A stretch of DNA of 8,360 nt, from assembly GCA_032156805.1 (NCBI GenBank), contig JALDXQ010000268.1, positions 1-8,360 on the forward strand, written 5' to 3'. Below are positions 1-7,201 of the stretch, in pieces. This DNA comes from Gp6-AA40 sp032156805. GTDB lineage: Bacteria; Acidobacteriota; Vicinamibacteria; Vicinamibacterales; UBA2999. Position numbers and translations under genes: made by a program. Under the pieces are notes generated by a model. The model did not search any database. It was not told the DNA's origin and saw nothing but the letters and a program-made list of their open reading frames with translations. The first letter of the stretch is position 1. Every line of letters begins with the position of its first letter.

Positions 1-1
1 C

Positions 2-883
2 CTGCCCTACGTCGCCTCGATTGACGTGTACGCGACCCTCGTCGACGTAACTCCGGTGACCGTCACCGTTCCAGTCGGAGACGAGACCGTGGCGTGGCGC
101 ACGACCTCGGACGATCTTCGCAGGAACGGGAGTCTCTGGCGCTGGATGCATCTGGCTCACTGGAATGGCGTCGATGCATCACTGCGAGCAGAGAGTCTGG
201 ACAATATGTTCGCCACGTATCGTGCGGTCCTCTGGCAGCCTGGCACCTGGGACGCCATGGACGCGCGCGACTGGGATCGGATTCCGCAGCCGATGCGAAC
301 CGTGGCATTCCGCCAGATGGTGTCCTACTGGTCCGGCTATTACGACGTGGGTCAACGCTACGGCCTGCAGCCTGGACTGATCGCTGACACCATGGCGGCC
401 GTGGTCATGTCGGAGTCGTGGTTCAATCACCGCGCCGATTTCAGTAACCGAGACGGCAGCCGGGACGTTGGTCTCGCGCAGGCGTCCGATTTCGCCAGGA
501 AGCGCATGCGGCAGTTGTACCGCCTCGGCGTCGTTGACGTCGAGCTATCGGACGCCGACTACTACAACCCCTGGATGGCGACGCGATTCCTCGCGATCTG
601 GATGTCCCTGATGCTCGAGGAGGCGGCCGGGGACCTCGATCTGGCAGTGCGGGCGTACAACGCGGGCATCCGTGACGCACGTGACGGCCTCGCTATCGAC
701 TATCTCGAGACCGTCAGGCGGCGCCTCTCTCGCTTCATCCGGAACCACGACGCGCCGCCGGCCTGGGACTACGTCTGGCGCACAGCGCGCGGGCTCGAGC
801 GGCACGAGTGGTCCTGGATGCGGCAACCTCACGCGGCGCCCGCGACGCGGCCGGGCGCAACGTCGGACGGCGATTCCCGATAG
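2..883 (+). CDS. Lytic transglycosylase-like (SLT-fold) protein, 5' partial
   Basis: The frame is open to the left edge (codons from base 2), so the true start and any signal peptide probably lie outside the window; the first in-window start is GTG at 26 and has no clear Shine-Dalgarno. Numbered from that GTG (285 aa), the C-terminal half carries the hallmarks of family-1/SLT lytic transglycosylases: a Ser-Glu-Ser motif with the likely catalytic Glu130 (GAG at 413-415), a GLAQ motif at 149-152 (family consensus GLMQ) and AYNAG at 210-214. Such enzymes cleave peptidoglycan between MurNAc and GlcNAc, forming 1,6-anhydroMurNAc, usually in the periplasm. The region before residue ~95 is rich in Trp and Asp and I do not recognise it. 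The last 17 codons, a low-complexity Ala/Pro/Arg tail, overlap the convergent channel gene. The fold assignment is fairly secure. The cellular role (cell-wall remodelling, or part of a larger exported enzyme) is unknown. Confidence 0.72.
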   Translation: MPYVASIDVYATLVDVTPVTVTVPVGDETVAWRTTSDDLRRNGSLWRWMHLAHWNGVDASLRAESLDNMFATYRAVLWQPGTWDAMDARDWDRIPQPMRTVAFRQMVSYWSGYYDVGQRYGLQPGLIADTMAAVVMSESWFNHRADFSNRDGSRDVGLAQASDFARKRMRQLYRLGVVDVELSDADYYNPWMATRFLAIWMSLMLEEAAGDLDLAVRAYNAGIRDARDGLAIDYLETVRRRLSRFIRNHDAPPAWDYVWRTARGLERHEWSWMRQPHAAPATRPGATSDGDSR

Positions 884-1905
884 GCCATCGTCCGGATCGG
901 GAACGGAATGACGATCTGTTCCTGGTTGAAACGGGCGTGCAGGCGCTTGACGAACTCGTGCTTGATCAAATACTGGTCCACGAATTCTTTCGCGCGCAGG
1001 ATCACGGTGAAGTTGATGCTCGAATCGCCGAACGTGTGGTACCTGATGAACGGCTCGAACTCCGGCACGCCTCCCGGGACCTGTGTCATGACGTCGGCAC
1101 CGACCTCCATCACCACGCGCTCGACGTGCCGGAGATCGCTCGCGTAGTCAACCCCCACGTCGACGAGCACAGCGAGGTCCTGCGCCGGCAGGTGATGGTT
1201 GACGACAATAGCCTGGGCGAGCTTGGCGTTCGGCACGACGATCAGGTTGTTGGCCAGCATGCGGAGGCGCGTCGACCGCCAGCTGAAATCGGACACGTAC
1301 CCTTCCTGTCCTGAATCCAGCTTCACGTAGTCGCCCACCCGAATCTGGCCGGCGAGCGTAATGAAGAGCCCGGCGAAGAAGTTCGCCAATGGTTCCTGGA
1401 GTGCGAGCGCGACAGCGAGGCCGCCGACCCCCAGCGCCGTGAGCATCGGAGTAATCGAGAGGCCGAGGCCGTTGAGAATGACCAGCAAGCCGATCGTGAC
1501 GATCAGCGCCCACGCGACATTGCGAGTGAGACTGCTCACTGGAAGCACTGGGCTGATGAGCGAGCCATAGCTGTCGACCGACTGGCTCGCAAGAGCGGCC
1601 AGTGCGAACGTCACGGAGAATGCACCAAGCACAAACGCCACGCGGCCGATGACGAGGTGTGCCTCCGCCGTCAGGGGCCAATACCCCGCAGAGAGCCAGA
1701 CGCCAATCAGGAGCGACCAGAGCGGCAAACGTCGTCGCACGATCGCGACCGCCGATTCGGTCAACGGTCGACTTCTCGTCCATTTCGGCAATCGTGACGT
1801 GAGCGCCGCGCCAAGGACGTGACCAATCGCCCAACTCACCGTCAACGTGCCGACAGTCCATGCGAGCGGCGGTCCCCATGCGGACCAGTTGACGAAGTCA
1901 GTCAT
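829..1905 (-). CDS. MscS-family mechanosensitive ion channel
   Basis: The 358-aa product is a small-conductance mechanosensitive channel that would open under membrane tension to release solutes on hypo-osmotic shock. About five hydrophobic segments are visible: ~11-35, ~61-79, ~84-107, ~129-149 and the pore-lining TM3 region ~153-186. The last contains the Gly/Ala-rich LGVGGLAVALALQEPLANFF stretch typical of MscS TM3. The beta domain follows, with RVGDYVKL and a VVPNAK motif (residues ~188-228), then the alpha/beta domain, ending at the conserved IPFPIRT (~333-339). The remaining ~18 residues are an unconserved tail that overlaps the convergent gene. The ATG at 1905 is chosen over a TTG at 1911 because AAGGAG (1912-1917) sits 6 nt before it and the TTG directly abuts that site. 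The gene starts 2 bp after the marR stop, so co-transcription and translational coupling are likely. Family assignment is firm; conductance and gating are not predictable. Confidence 0.93.
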   Translation of the reverse strand: MTDFVNWSAWGPPLAWTVGTLTVSWAIGHVLGAALTSRLPKWTRSRPLTESAVAIVRRRLPLWSLLIGVWLSAGYWPLTAEAHLVIGRVAFVLGAFSVTFALAALASQSVDSYGSLISPVLPVSSLTRNVAWALIVTIGLLVILNGLGLSITPMLTALGVGGLAVALALQEPLANFFAGLFITLAGQIRVGDYVKLDSGQEGYVSDFSWRSTRLRMLANNLIVVPNAKLAQAIVVNHHLPAQDLAVLVDVGVDYASDLRHVERVVMEVGADVMTQVPGGVPEFEPFIRYHTFGDSSINFTVILRAKEFVDQYLIKHEFVKRLHARFNQEQIVIPFPIRTMAYRESPSDVAPGRVAGAA

Positions 1906-1907
1906 GT

Positions 1908-2438
1908 TCAACTCCTTTCCTTTCGCCGTCGCAACCCGTTGGGTGACTGGAGTGGCGACTCACGCGACACCGAACGTTCCAATTGCGCTGCCAACCGCTC
2001 GAGTACACGCTTCGTCGCCATCCGGTCTCGATCGTTGATGCCTTCGAGGGCCTCGGCGATGGCTTCCTCGACGGTGCCACGCTTAACGCCATTGGCCCGT
2101 GCGCCGCGCGCCGTCAGATTGAGGATCGCCCGTCGTCGATCGCGTGGATCGTCGGCGCGAATCAGCAGTCGCTGTGCAACCAATCGCTGGAGCACGCCCG
2201 TGAGCGTGCTGGGATGCACGTGCAGCACCGATGCCAGGTCGCCTGCCGACAATCCCGGAAAGAGCCCGACGACACGCAGCACGAGGCGCTGCGGCCCGGT
2301 GACGCCGATTTCGCCAGTCATCCGCTTCGACGTGCGCTCGAGGCCGTGGACAACGGCCCACAGTAGCTGCATGAACTGCAGGACATCCGGCAACTCCGCT
2401 GACCCAGTGGATACGTCACCTTCTGTATGCGTTGCCAT
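1908..2438 (-). CDS. MarR-family transcriptional regulator
   Basis: The 176-aa protein has the layout of MarR winged-helix dimers: a helical N-terminal dimerisation part (~15-40), a helix-turn-helix at ~63-92 (GLSAGDLASVLHVHPSTLTG and following residues), and the wing signature DPRDRRR at ~97-103. Helical C-terminal dimerisation follows to ~155, then a basic tail ending RRRKERS. MarR proteins bind short inverted repeats as dimers, usually repressing their own and adjacent divergent genes, with release by small ligands or oxidation. Here no cysteine is present, so a thiol redox switch is unlikely; the ligand is unknown. ATG at 2438 has a GGAG (2450-2453) 11 nt upstream, a long but possible spacing. 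The gene is the first of a two-gene operon with mscS and diverges from otsAB across ~32 bp, so both operons are its obvious candidate targets (inference). Confidence 0.9.
   Translation of the reverse strand: MATHTEGDVSTGSAELPDVLQFMQLLWAVVHGLERTSKRMTGEIGVTGPQRLVLRVVGLFPGLSAGDLASVLHVHPSTLTGVLQRLVAQRLLIRADDPRDRRRAILNLTARGARANGVKRGTVEEAIAEALEGINDRDRMATKRVLERLAAQLERSVSRESPLQSPNGLRRRKERS
1912..1917 (-). promoter_or_regulatory. Shine-Dalgarno of the mscS gene inside the 3' end of marR
   Basis: On the minus strand AAGGAG lies 6 nt upstream of ATG at 1905 and within the last codons of marR. It decides the channel start and implies that ribosomes finishing marR can reinitiate on the channel gene. Confidence 0.75.
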
Positions 2439-2470
2439 ATTATTTTGAGCTCCAACTATTTGATGTTACC
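2439..2470. promoter_or_regulatory. Divergent marR / otsAB promoter region
   Basis: Only 32 bp (41 bp if otsAB starts at 2480) separate the two start codons, and this short AT-rich stretch stands out from its GC-rich surroundings. At least part of each promoter must therefore lie in the opposite coding sequence. For marR a sigma70-like pair is visible on the minus strand: GTGACC (2491-2486) and TAACAT (2468-2463), 17 bp apart, each matching 4 of 6 consensus bases. For otsAB the candidates are poorer: TTGCCA (2432-2437) as a -35 with only weak -10 options (ACTATT 2455-2460, or TATTTG 2457-2462 at a long spacing), or TATTAT (2438-2443) as a -10 without a good -35. The region must hold promoters; the exact elements are guesses. 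Confidence 0.5.
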
Positions 2471-2478
2471 ATGGAACA
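2464..2478. promoter_or_regulatory. Candidate MarR operator, TGTT-N7-AACA
   Basis: A short inverted repeat, TGTT (2464-2467) and AACA (2475-2478) around ACCATGG, overlaps both the candidate marR -10 element and the ATG at 2471 of otsAB. MarR sites are often short, gapped inverted repeats placed like this, but 4-bp arms can arise by chance, so this is only a candidate. Confidence 0.2.
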
Positions 2479-4759
2479 CATGAGTGGTCACCGACTGTTG
2501 ATCGTGTCCAACCGCCTGCCGGTCACGGCGGGCATCGTCGACGGGCACGTCGCCCTCACTCCCTCGGGCGGAGGCCTGGCCAATGGGCTGCGGCCCTACC
2601 ACGAGGGAGCGGACGCCGTGTGGGTTGGCTGGCCGGGAGACCTGTCGCGGTTCACGAAACTCCAGCGCGATGCGGTCGAGCAGGAACTCCGTGCCCGGGC
2701 GATTGCGCCCGTCACACTCTCGCGCGATCTCATCGAGCGTTACTATCACGGATTCGCCAATCGTGTGCTCTGGCCGGCCTTTCACTATTTGATCGACCGC
2801 GTGCCCGTGGATGCGGCCGGGTGGGACGCGTACGTCCAGGTGAACGAGGCATTCGCCGACGTCGTCACTGGCGAATACCGCTCGGGAGACACGGTCTGGA
2901 TTCACGACTATCAGCTCATGTTGCTGCCAGGGATTCTGCGCCAGCGGCTGCCGGAGGCACGCATCGGCTTCTTTCTGCATATTCCCTTCCCGTCCTCCGA
3001 GGTCTTCCGGATTCTTCCTTGGCGGCGACCGCTGTTGACGGGGCTGCTCGGCGCCGACCTGATCGGATTCCATACCTTTGCCTATCTGCGACATTTCCTT
3101 GCCTCGCTCCTGCACGTCGAGGGTGTCGAGCCTGACATCGACCGCGTGCGTCTGGCCGACCGCGAGGTACATCTCGGTGTGTTCCCGATGGGGGTTGACG
3201 CCAGGCAGTTCTCGGAACTCGCCCGCGATGCGGACGTGAAGGCGCGCGTCGAAGCGATTCGCCGCGACGCCGGCGGACGCCAGATCGTGCTTGGCGTCGA
3301 TCGCCTCGACTACACCAAAGGCATCCCCCGCCGTCTCCAGGCGGTAGAGCGACTGTTGACACGGGCTCCTGACCTGCGAGATCGGCTTCGGTACATCCAG
3401 ATTGCGGTGCCATCGCGAGGTGAAGTCGATTCGTATCAGCGCTTCAAGCGACAGGTCGAGGAGAGCGTCGGCCGGATCAACGGGACGTGCGGCACCCTGT
3501 CGTCGAGCCCGATTCATTACGCACACCAGTCGATCTCCCAGGGGGAGCTCGTCGCTCTCTACCAGGCGGCCGACGTCATGCTCGTGACTCCCCTGCGAGA
3601 CGGCATGAATCTCGTCGCGAAGGAGTTCGTCGCGTCGCGGGTCGACGAGGACGGCGTGCTCGTGTTGAGCGAGTTCGCCGGCGCGTCGGCCGAGCTCGAC
3701 GGCGCCGTCATGGTGAATCCTTACGACGTGGATGCGGTGTCCGCCAGTCTCGAGCGGGCGCTTTCCATGGCGAGACCCGAACGTCAGGCTCGGATGAAGA
3801 CGATGCGACGCCGTGTCGTCGAGCACGACGTTCATGAATGGGCCCGCGGGTTCCTCGAGCGGCTCGCCGGAACGCGACCTGATCCCGCGCCTATCGCACG
3901 GAGACGGCCTGAACCCTGCCTCACCACATTGGTCACGGAGGCGCAGGGTGCCGGACCTGTGCGACTGCTCGTCGACTACGACGGGACGCTCGTGCCAATC
4001 GCGCGGGCACCCGAACTGGCCGCGCCGGATGAGGAAGTTCTCGCCCTGCTTGGCGATTTGACGAGGACACCGGGAGTGCAGCTGGATCTCGTGAGCGGGC
4101 GACCTCACACGACGCTGGAAGCATGGTTTGCCCATCTCCCACTGGCCCTCTGGGCTGAACACGGATTCTGGCATCGTCCTGCCATTGGGGAGCCATGGCA
4201 GGCGGCGGCCGACATCGCATCGAACTGGATCGAGAGGATTAGACCCATCCTCGAACAGTTCGCGGCCAGCACGCCCGGGTCTCACGTTGAGACGAAGAGC
4301 GCATCGCTTGCCTGGCATTTCCGCCGAGCCCAACGGGAGTTTGGCGCCCGGCAGGCACATGAGCTCCGTATGCTGCTCGGCGACACTCTGAGCAATCAGC
4401 CGCTCGAAGTGATCGAAGGGAGCAAGGTGATCGAAGTGAGACTGCGGGGAGTCAGCAAGGCGCTCGTCGCTCGACGCCTGCACGCCGAGGTTGCCGATGA
4501 CTGCTTCGTCATGGCCATTGGCGACGATTGCACTGATGAAGATCTGTTCCGCGCCCTGCCGCAATCGTGCGTGACGGTCGCCGTAGGCCACCGTCCATCG
4601 TGCGCGAAGTTTCGCGTGTCCGACCATCGTGAGGTCAGGCGGCTTCTGCGCACGCTCGTCGCCGGCGCACAAGCGTGCAGTCCCTCTCTCTCCGCAGACG
4701 ACCAGATAGGAGGTACACACAACACCGGGGCGTGTTTCGTTGGACTCGATGACTCATAG
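2471..4759 (+). CDS. otsAB: Bifunctional trehalose-6-phosphate synthase/phosphatase (OtsA-OtsB fusion)
   Basis: The 762-aa cytosolic enzyme would make trehalose in two steps: UDP-glucose plus glucose-6-phosphate to trehalose-6-P, then dephosphorylation. Residues ~8-470 are a GT20 synthase: SNRLPV near the N-terminus, a GGGLANGL loop, WVGWPG, WIHDYQL (D146), LHIPFPSSE, then R278 and K283 in GVDRLDYTKG and D377/E385 in RDGMNLVAKE. These match the E. coli OtsA phosphate/UDP-binding residues in identity and spacing. After a linker with Pro/Arg (~470-495), residues ~497-740 are a HAD-type phosphatase with all four motifs: DYDGTL (nucleophile D502, acid/base D504), SGR (542-544), K663 and GDDCTDEDLF (D685/D686). 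Both halves look catalytically intact. The start is uncertain: ATG 2471, ATG 2480 (preceded by a weak GGA) or TTG 2432; I chose 2471 because conserved sequence begins just after it. First gene of the + operon. Confidence 0.95.
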   Translation: MEHMSGHRLLIVSNRLPVTAGIVDGHVALTPSGGGLANGLRPYHEGADAVWVGWPGDLSRFTKLQRDAVEQELRARAIAPVTLSRDLIERYYHGFANRVLWPAFHYLIDRVPVDAAGWDAYVQVNEAFADVVTGEYRSGDTVWIHDYQLMLLPGILRQRLPEARIGFFLHIPFPSSEVFRILPWRRPLLTGLLGADLIGFHTFAYLRHFLASLLHVEGVEPDIDRVRLADREVHLGVFPMGVDARQFSELARDADVKARVEAIRRDAGGRQIVLGVDRLDYTKGIPRRLQAVERLLTRAPDLRDRLRYIQIAVPSRGEVDSYQRFKRQVEESVGRINGTCGTLSSSPIHYAHQSISQGELVALYQAADVMLVTPLRDGMNLVAKEFVASRVDEDGVLVLSEFAGASAELDGAVMVNPYDVDAVSASLERALSMARPERQARMKTMRRRVVEHDVHEWARGFLERLAGTRPDPAPIARRRPEPCLTTLVTEAQGAGPVRLLVDYDGTLVPIARAPELAAPDEEVLALLGDLTRTPGVQLDLVSGRPHTTLEAWFAHLPLALWAEHGFWHRPAIGEPWQAAADIASNWIERIRPILEQFAASTPGSHVETKSASLAWHFRRAQREFGARQAHELRMLLGDTLSNQPLEVIEGSKVIEVRLRGVSKALVARRLHAEVADDCFVMAIGDDCTDEDLFRALPQSCVTVAVGHRPSCAKFRVSDHREVRRLLRTLVAGAQACSPSLSADDQIGGTHNTGACFVGLDDS

Positions 4760-4765
4760 CGATGC

Positions 4766-4770
4766 AGGAG
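4766..4770 (+). promoter_or_regulatory. Shine-Dalgarno of the kinase gene
   Basis: AGGAG lies 4 nt before ATG at 4775, inside the 15-bp gap after the otsAB stop. It fixes the kinase start and leaves no room for a promoter or terminator in the gap, supporting one transcript. Confidence 0.7.
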
Positions 4771-4774
4771 AACG

Positions 4775-7201
4775 ATGACAGACCCCAACCGTTCACGGAG
4801 GCTGGCTCCGCCAGACGAACAGGCGCCGGATCGCACGGCCCGTGGCTGGGTGCGCGCTTGTCTCGACTGGCTGGTGCCTCCACTGCCGAGTCATTCGTCC
4901 CCGGCACCCAACCTATCTCACACGGAAGTACGCGAGCGGCTCGGGCACTTCGTTGTCTCGCACAAGATCGGACAGGGCGGCATGGGAGTCGTCTACGCGG
5001 CACGCGACGAGCGCCTGGAGCGACCGGTGGCGCTCAAGATGATGTCGCTCCAGTACGACGACGTCGCACGCGCACGATTCTGGCGGGAAGCGCGCGCCGC
5101 CGCGGCCGTCAATCACCCGCACGTCTGTCAGATCTACGAGATCGGTGAGGACCGCGGCGATCTCTTCATCGCGATGGAACTCCTCGATGGCGAGCCGCTT
5201 GCGGAGCGTCTGCGCAGGGGATCGCTGGACGTGTCGGAGGCAGTCGCGATCGGCCGCGACATCCTCGCGGCGCTATCCGCGCTGCACGCTCGTGGCATCA
5301 TCCATCGCGACCTGAAACCGTCCAATGTTTTCCTGACCACGCATGGTGTGAAACTGCTCGACTTTGGCCTGGCTCAAATCGAAGGCAAAGCGGACGAGGT
5401 CACCGGAGATAGGCTGACGATCACCGGGTTTGTCGCAGGCACACCACACTACATGGCTCCCGAACGTCTCGCAGGGGGGCCGGCTGACGTCCGCAGCGAC
5501 CTGTTCGCCGTGGGCGCTCTCTTGTTCGAGATGCTTGCGCGCCGGACCGCGTTCACGGGCTCCAGCCTTTCTGAGCTTCTCCATGCCGTCATGTACGAAC
5601 AGCCGCCGGCACTGACCGGCTCGCCTGTCGTCAACGCGGTCGATCGCCTGATTCGAAGGGCCATCGCCAAGCAACCTGTCGACCGCCCTACGTCGGCCGC
5701 GGAAATGGCCGCCGAGCTGGACAGGATTTCTAGCGATGACGGTCACGAAAAGCCGGTGCTCGCCCACGCACTCACGCGTGTTGTCGCGCTGCCCTTTCAG
5801 TTGCTGCGGCCAGATCCGGATTCGGACTTTCTCGCCCACAGCCTGCCGGAGGCGATCGCCACGTCATTGGCGAATATCGAGTCCCTGATCGTCCGTTCGA
5901 GCGCCGTGGCCGCACGGTTTGCAGGCAGCTCGCCCGACCTGAAGGCACTGGGACGAGAGGCTGGGGTCGATCGTGTGATCCTCGGAACGCTGCTGCGATC
6001 CGGTGACCAGGTCCGAGCCTCGGCGCAACTCGTCGAGGTCCCGGGCGGCACGCTGCTGGCGTCCCACACCATCGAATCGTCGACGAAGGACCTACTCGAG
6101 CTCCACGATGAGCTTTCACGTCGCGTCGTGGAGGCACTTTCGTCTCCCCTCCTGAAGGCGGCCGCACCTGATATCGACACACCTCGTGACCCGCACGCAT
6201 TCGAGTTCTATCTTCGAGCGAATGATCTGGCGCGGAGTCATGAGTCACTCGCGCGTGCGCGGCTCTTGTACGAGCGGTGCCTGGAACTCGATCCACGTTT
6301 CGCCCCGGCCTGGGCCCGTCTCGGCCGCTGCCATCACCTGGCTGGCAAATACGTCGACGGCAACCGAGATGGCGACACGCACGCGGAAGCTGCCTTCAAG
6401 CGAGCCCTCGAGCTCAATCCACGGCTGGCGATTGCCCACAAGTACTACGCGAGTCTGGAAGCTGACACCGGGCAGGCATCACGAGCACTGATCCGCTTGC
6501 TCGATGAGGCTCGGCGCCACGGCAACGACGCAGAGCTGTTCGCTGGTCTCGTCCACGCCTGCCGCTATTGCGGGCTCAACGAGGCATCTCTGGCCGCCCA
6601 CACAGAGGCACGTCGGCTGGATCCGAACGTCCCCACGAGCGTCGAAGAAACGCTCCTCGTGAGCGGCGACATCGAACGGCTGCTGGCAATCGAGTGCGGA
6701 GGATCTCCGACAGGCACACAGGACGCGAACCGGGTGATTGGCCTTGGTCTGACGGGACGGCGCGATGATGCCCGCGAAGTCCTGAGGAGCATGCGCAGCA
6801 GGTCGCACTCCGGAGTGCTCCAGACGTGGGCCGATTACCTTGGGGCGTGGCTGGATCGCCGGCCCGCCGCCATGGTGTTTGATTCGTCTGTCTACAGCAC
6901 GCTGACGGTCAGCGAGGATCCCGAGGCCGTCTTCCAGGAGGGATGGCTGCTGTGTGACGCTGGGGACTACGAGCGAGGGTTGGATTGTTTGCAGCGCGCG
7001 GTCGGCAAAGGCTATTTCCCCACTCAAGCGCTCGGCCGTTCACATTTTGATTCGATCCGATCGACCTTCGAGTTTCAGGAGGTTCTGTCCCAGGCGCTCG
7101 ATGGACGCGACCGTGCTCTCGATGCGTTTCGGGAGAGCGGTGGCGACACGATACTGGGCCTGTGGGTCGATACGGCGAAAGAGCAAGAAACAGATGGCTG
7201 A
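4775..7201 (+). CDS. Soluble Ser/Thr protein kinase with TolB-like domain and TPR repeats
   Basis: An 808-aa Hanks-type kinase. After a ~55-residue Pro/Arg-rich leader comes a complete kinase domain (~58-318): Gly loop GQGGMG (66-71), K88, alpha-C Glu105, HRDLKPSN (177-184, an RD kinase with D179), DFG (196-198), activation segment with several Thr, and APE (228-230). It should be active and able to autophosphorylate. Residues ~333-458 resemble the TolB-like N-terminal module (FlgO/CadC-associated type) seen between effector domains and TPRs: VVALPF, then GREAGVDRVILGTLLRSGDQVRASAQLV. From ~473 onward are TPR-like helical repeats; the clearest units end in LELDPRFAPAWARLG and LELNPRLAIAH. No hydrophobic span follows the kinase domain, unlike the many membrane-anchored bacterial STPKs, so it is probably cytosolic. 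The TPR part likely binds partners or signals. It sits 15 bp after otsAB and overlaps the next gene by 8 bp, so its substrates may be the products of this operon (inference). Confidence 0.93.
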   Translation: MTDPNRSRRLAPPDEQAPDRTARGWVRACLDWLVPPLPSHSSPAPNLSHTEVRERLGHFVVSHKIGQGGMGVVYAARDERLERPVALKMMSLQYDDVARARFWREARAAAAVNHPHVCQIYEIGEDRGDLFIAMELLDGEPLAERLRRGSLDVSEAVAIGRDILAALSALHARGIIHRDLKPSNVFLTTHGVKLLDFGLAQIEGKADEVTGDRLTITGFVAGTPHYMAPERLAGGPADVRSDLFAVGALLFEMLARRTAFTGSSLSELLHAVMYEQPPALTGSPVVNAVDRLIRRAIAKQPVDRPTSAAEMAAELDRISSDDGHEKPVLAHALTRVVALPFQLLRPDPDSDFLAHSLPEAIATSLANIESLIVRSSAVAARFAGSSPDLKALGREAGVDRVILGTLLRSGDQVRASAQLVEVPGGTLLASHTIESSTKDLLELHDELSRRVVEALSSPLLKAAAPDIDTPRDPHAFEFYLRANDLARSHESLARARLLYERCLELDPRFAPAWARLGRCHHLAGKYVDGNRDGDTHAEAAFKRALELNPRLAIAHKYYASLEADTGQASRALIRLLDEARRHGNDAELFAGLVHACRYCGLNEASLAAHTEARRLDPNVPTSVEETLLVSGDIERLLAIECGGSPTGTQDANRVIGLGLTGRRDDAREVLRSMRSRSHSGVLQTWADYLGAWLDRRPAAMVFDSSVYSTLTVSEDPEAVFQEGWLLCDAGDYERGLDCLQRAVGKGYFPTQALGRSHFDSIRSTFEFQEVLSQALDGRDRALDAFRESGGDTILGLWVDTAKEQETDG

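Noticed and set aside
808..1314. 168-codon + strand frame opposite the channel gene
   Set aside because: It lies antisense to the conserved beta and alpha/beta domains of MscS, shows no family motif and has no ribosome site; treated as a shadow.
1819..2448. 209-codon + strand frame opposite marR and the start of the channel gene
   Set aside because: The product is low-complexity Arg/Ser-rich sequence, while the minus strand encodes a clear MarR protein; shadow.
2432..2470. TTG at 2432 as the otsAB start
   Set aside because: It would overlap the divergent marR start, adds 13 residues not expected in OtsA, and has no Shine-Dalgarno; ATG at 2471 or 2480 is better.
4409..4436. Direct repeat GTGATCGAAG twice, 18 bp apart
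   Set aside because: It encodes the two VIE segments of a conserved OtsB strand (VIEGSKVIEV), so protein constraint explains it.
2456..4720. A 754-codon open frame antisense to almost all of otsAB
   Set aside because: The sense strand encodes a fully conserved bifunctional enzyme with all motifs. The antisense product has no recognisable domain; long antisense frames are common opposite GC-rich genes with biased third positions.
6954..7193. Upstream extension of the YihY/BrkB-family frame into the kinase gene
   Set aside because: The extra 80 residues would overlap the kinase C-terminus, are not part of the family, and ATG at 7194 gives the normal family length.
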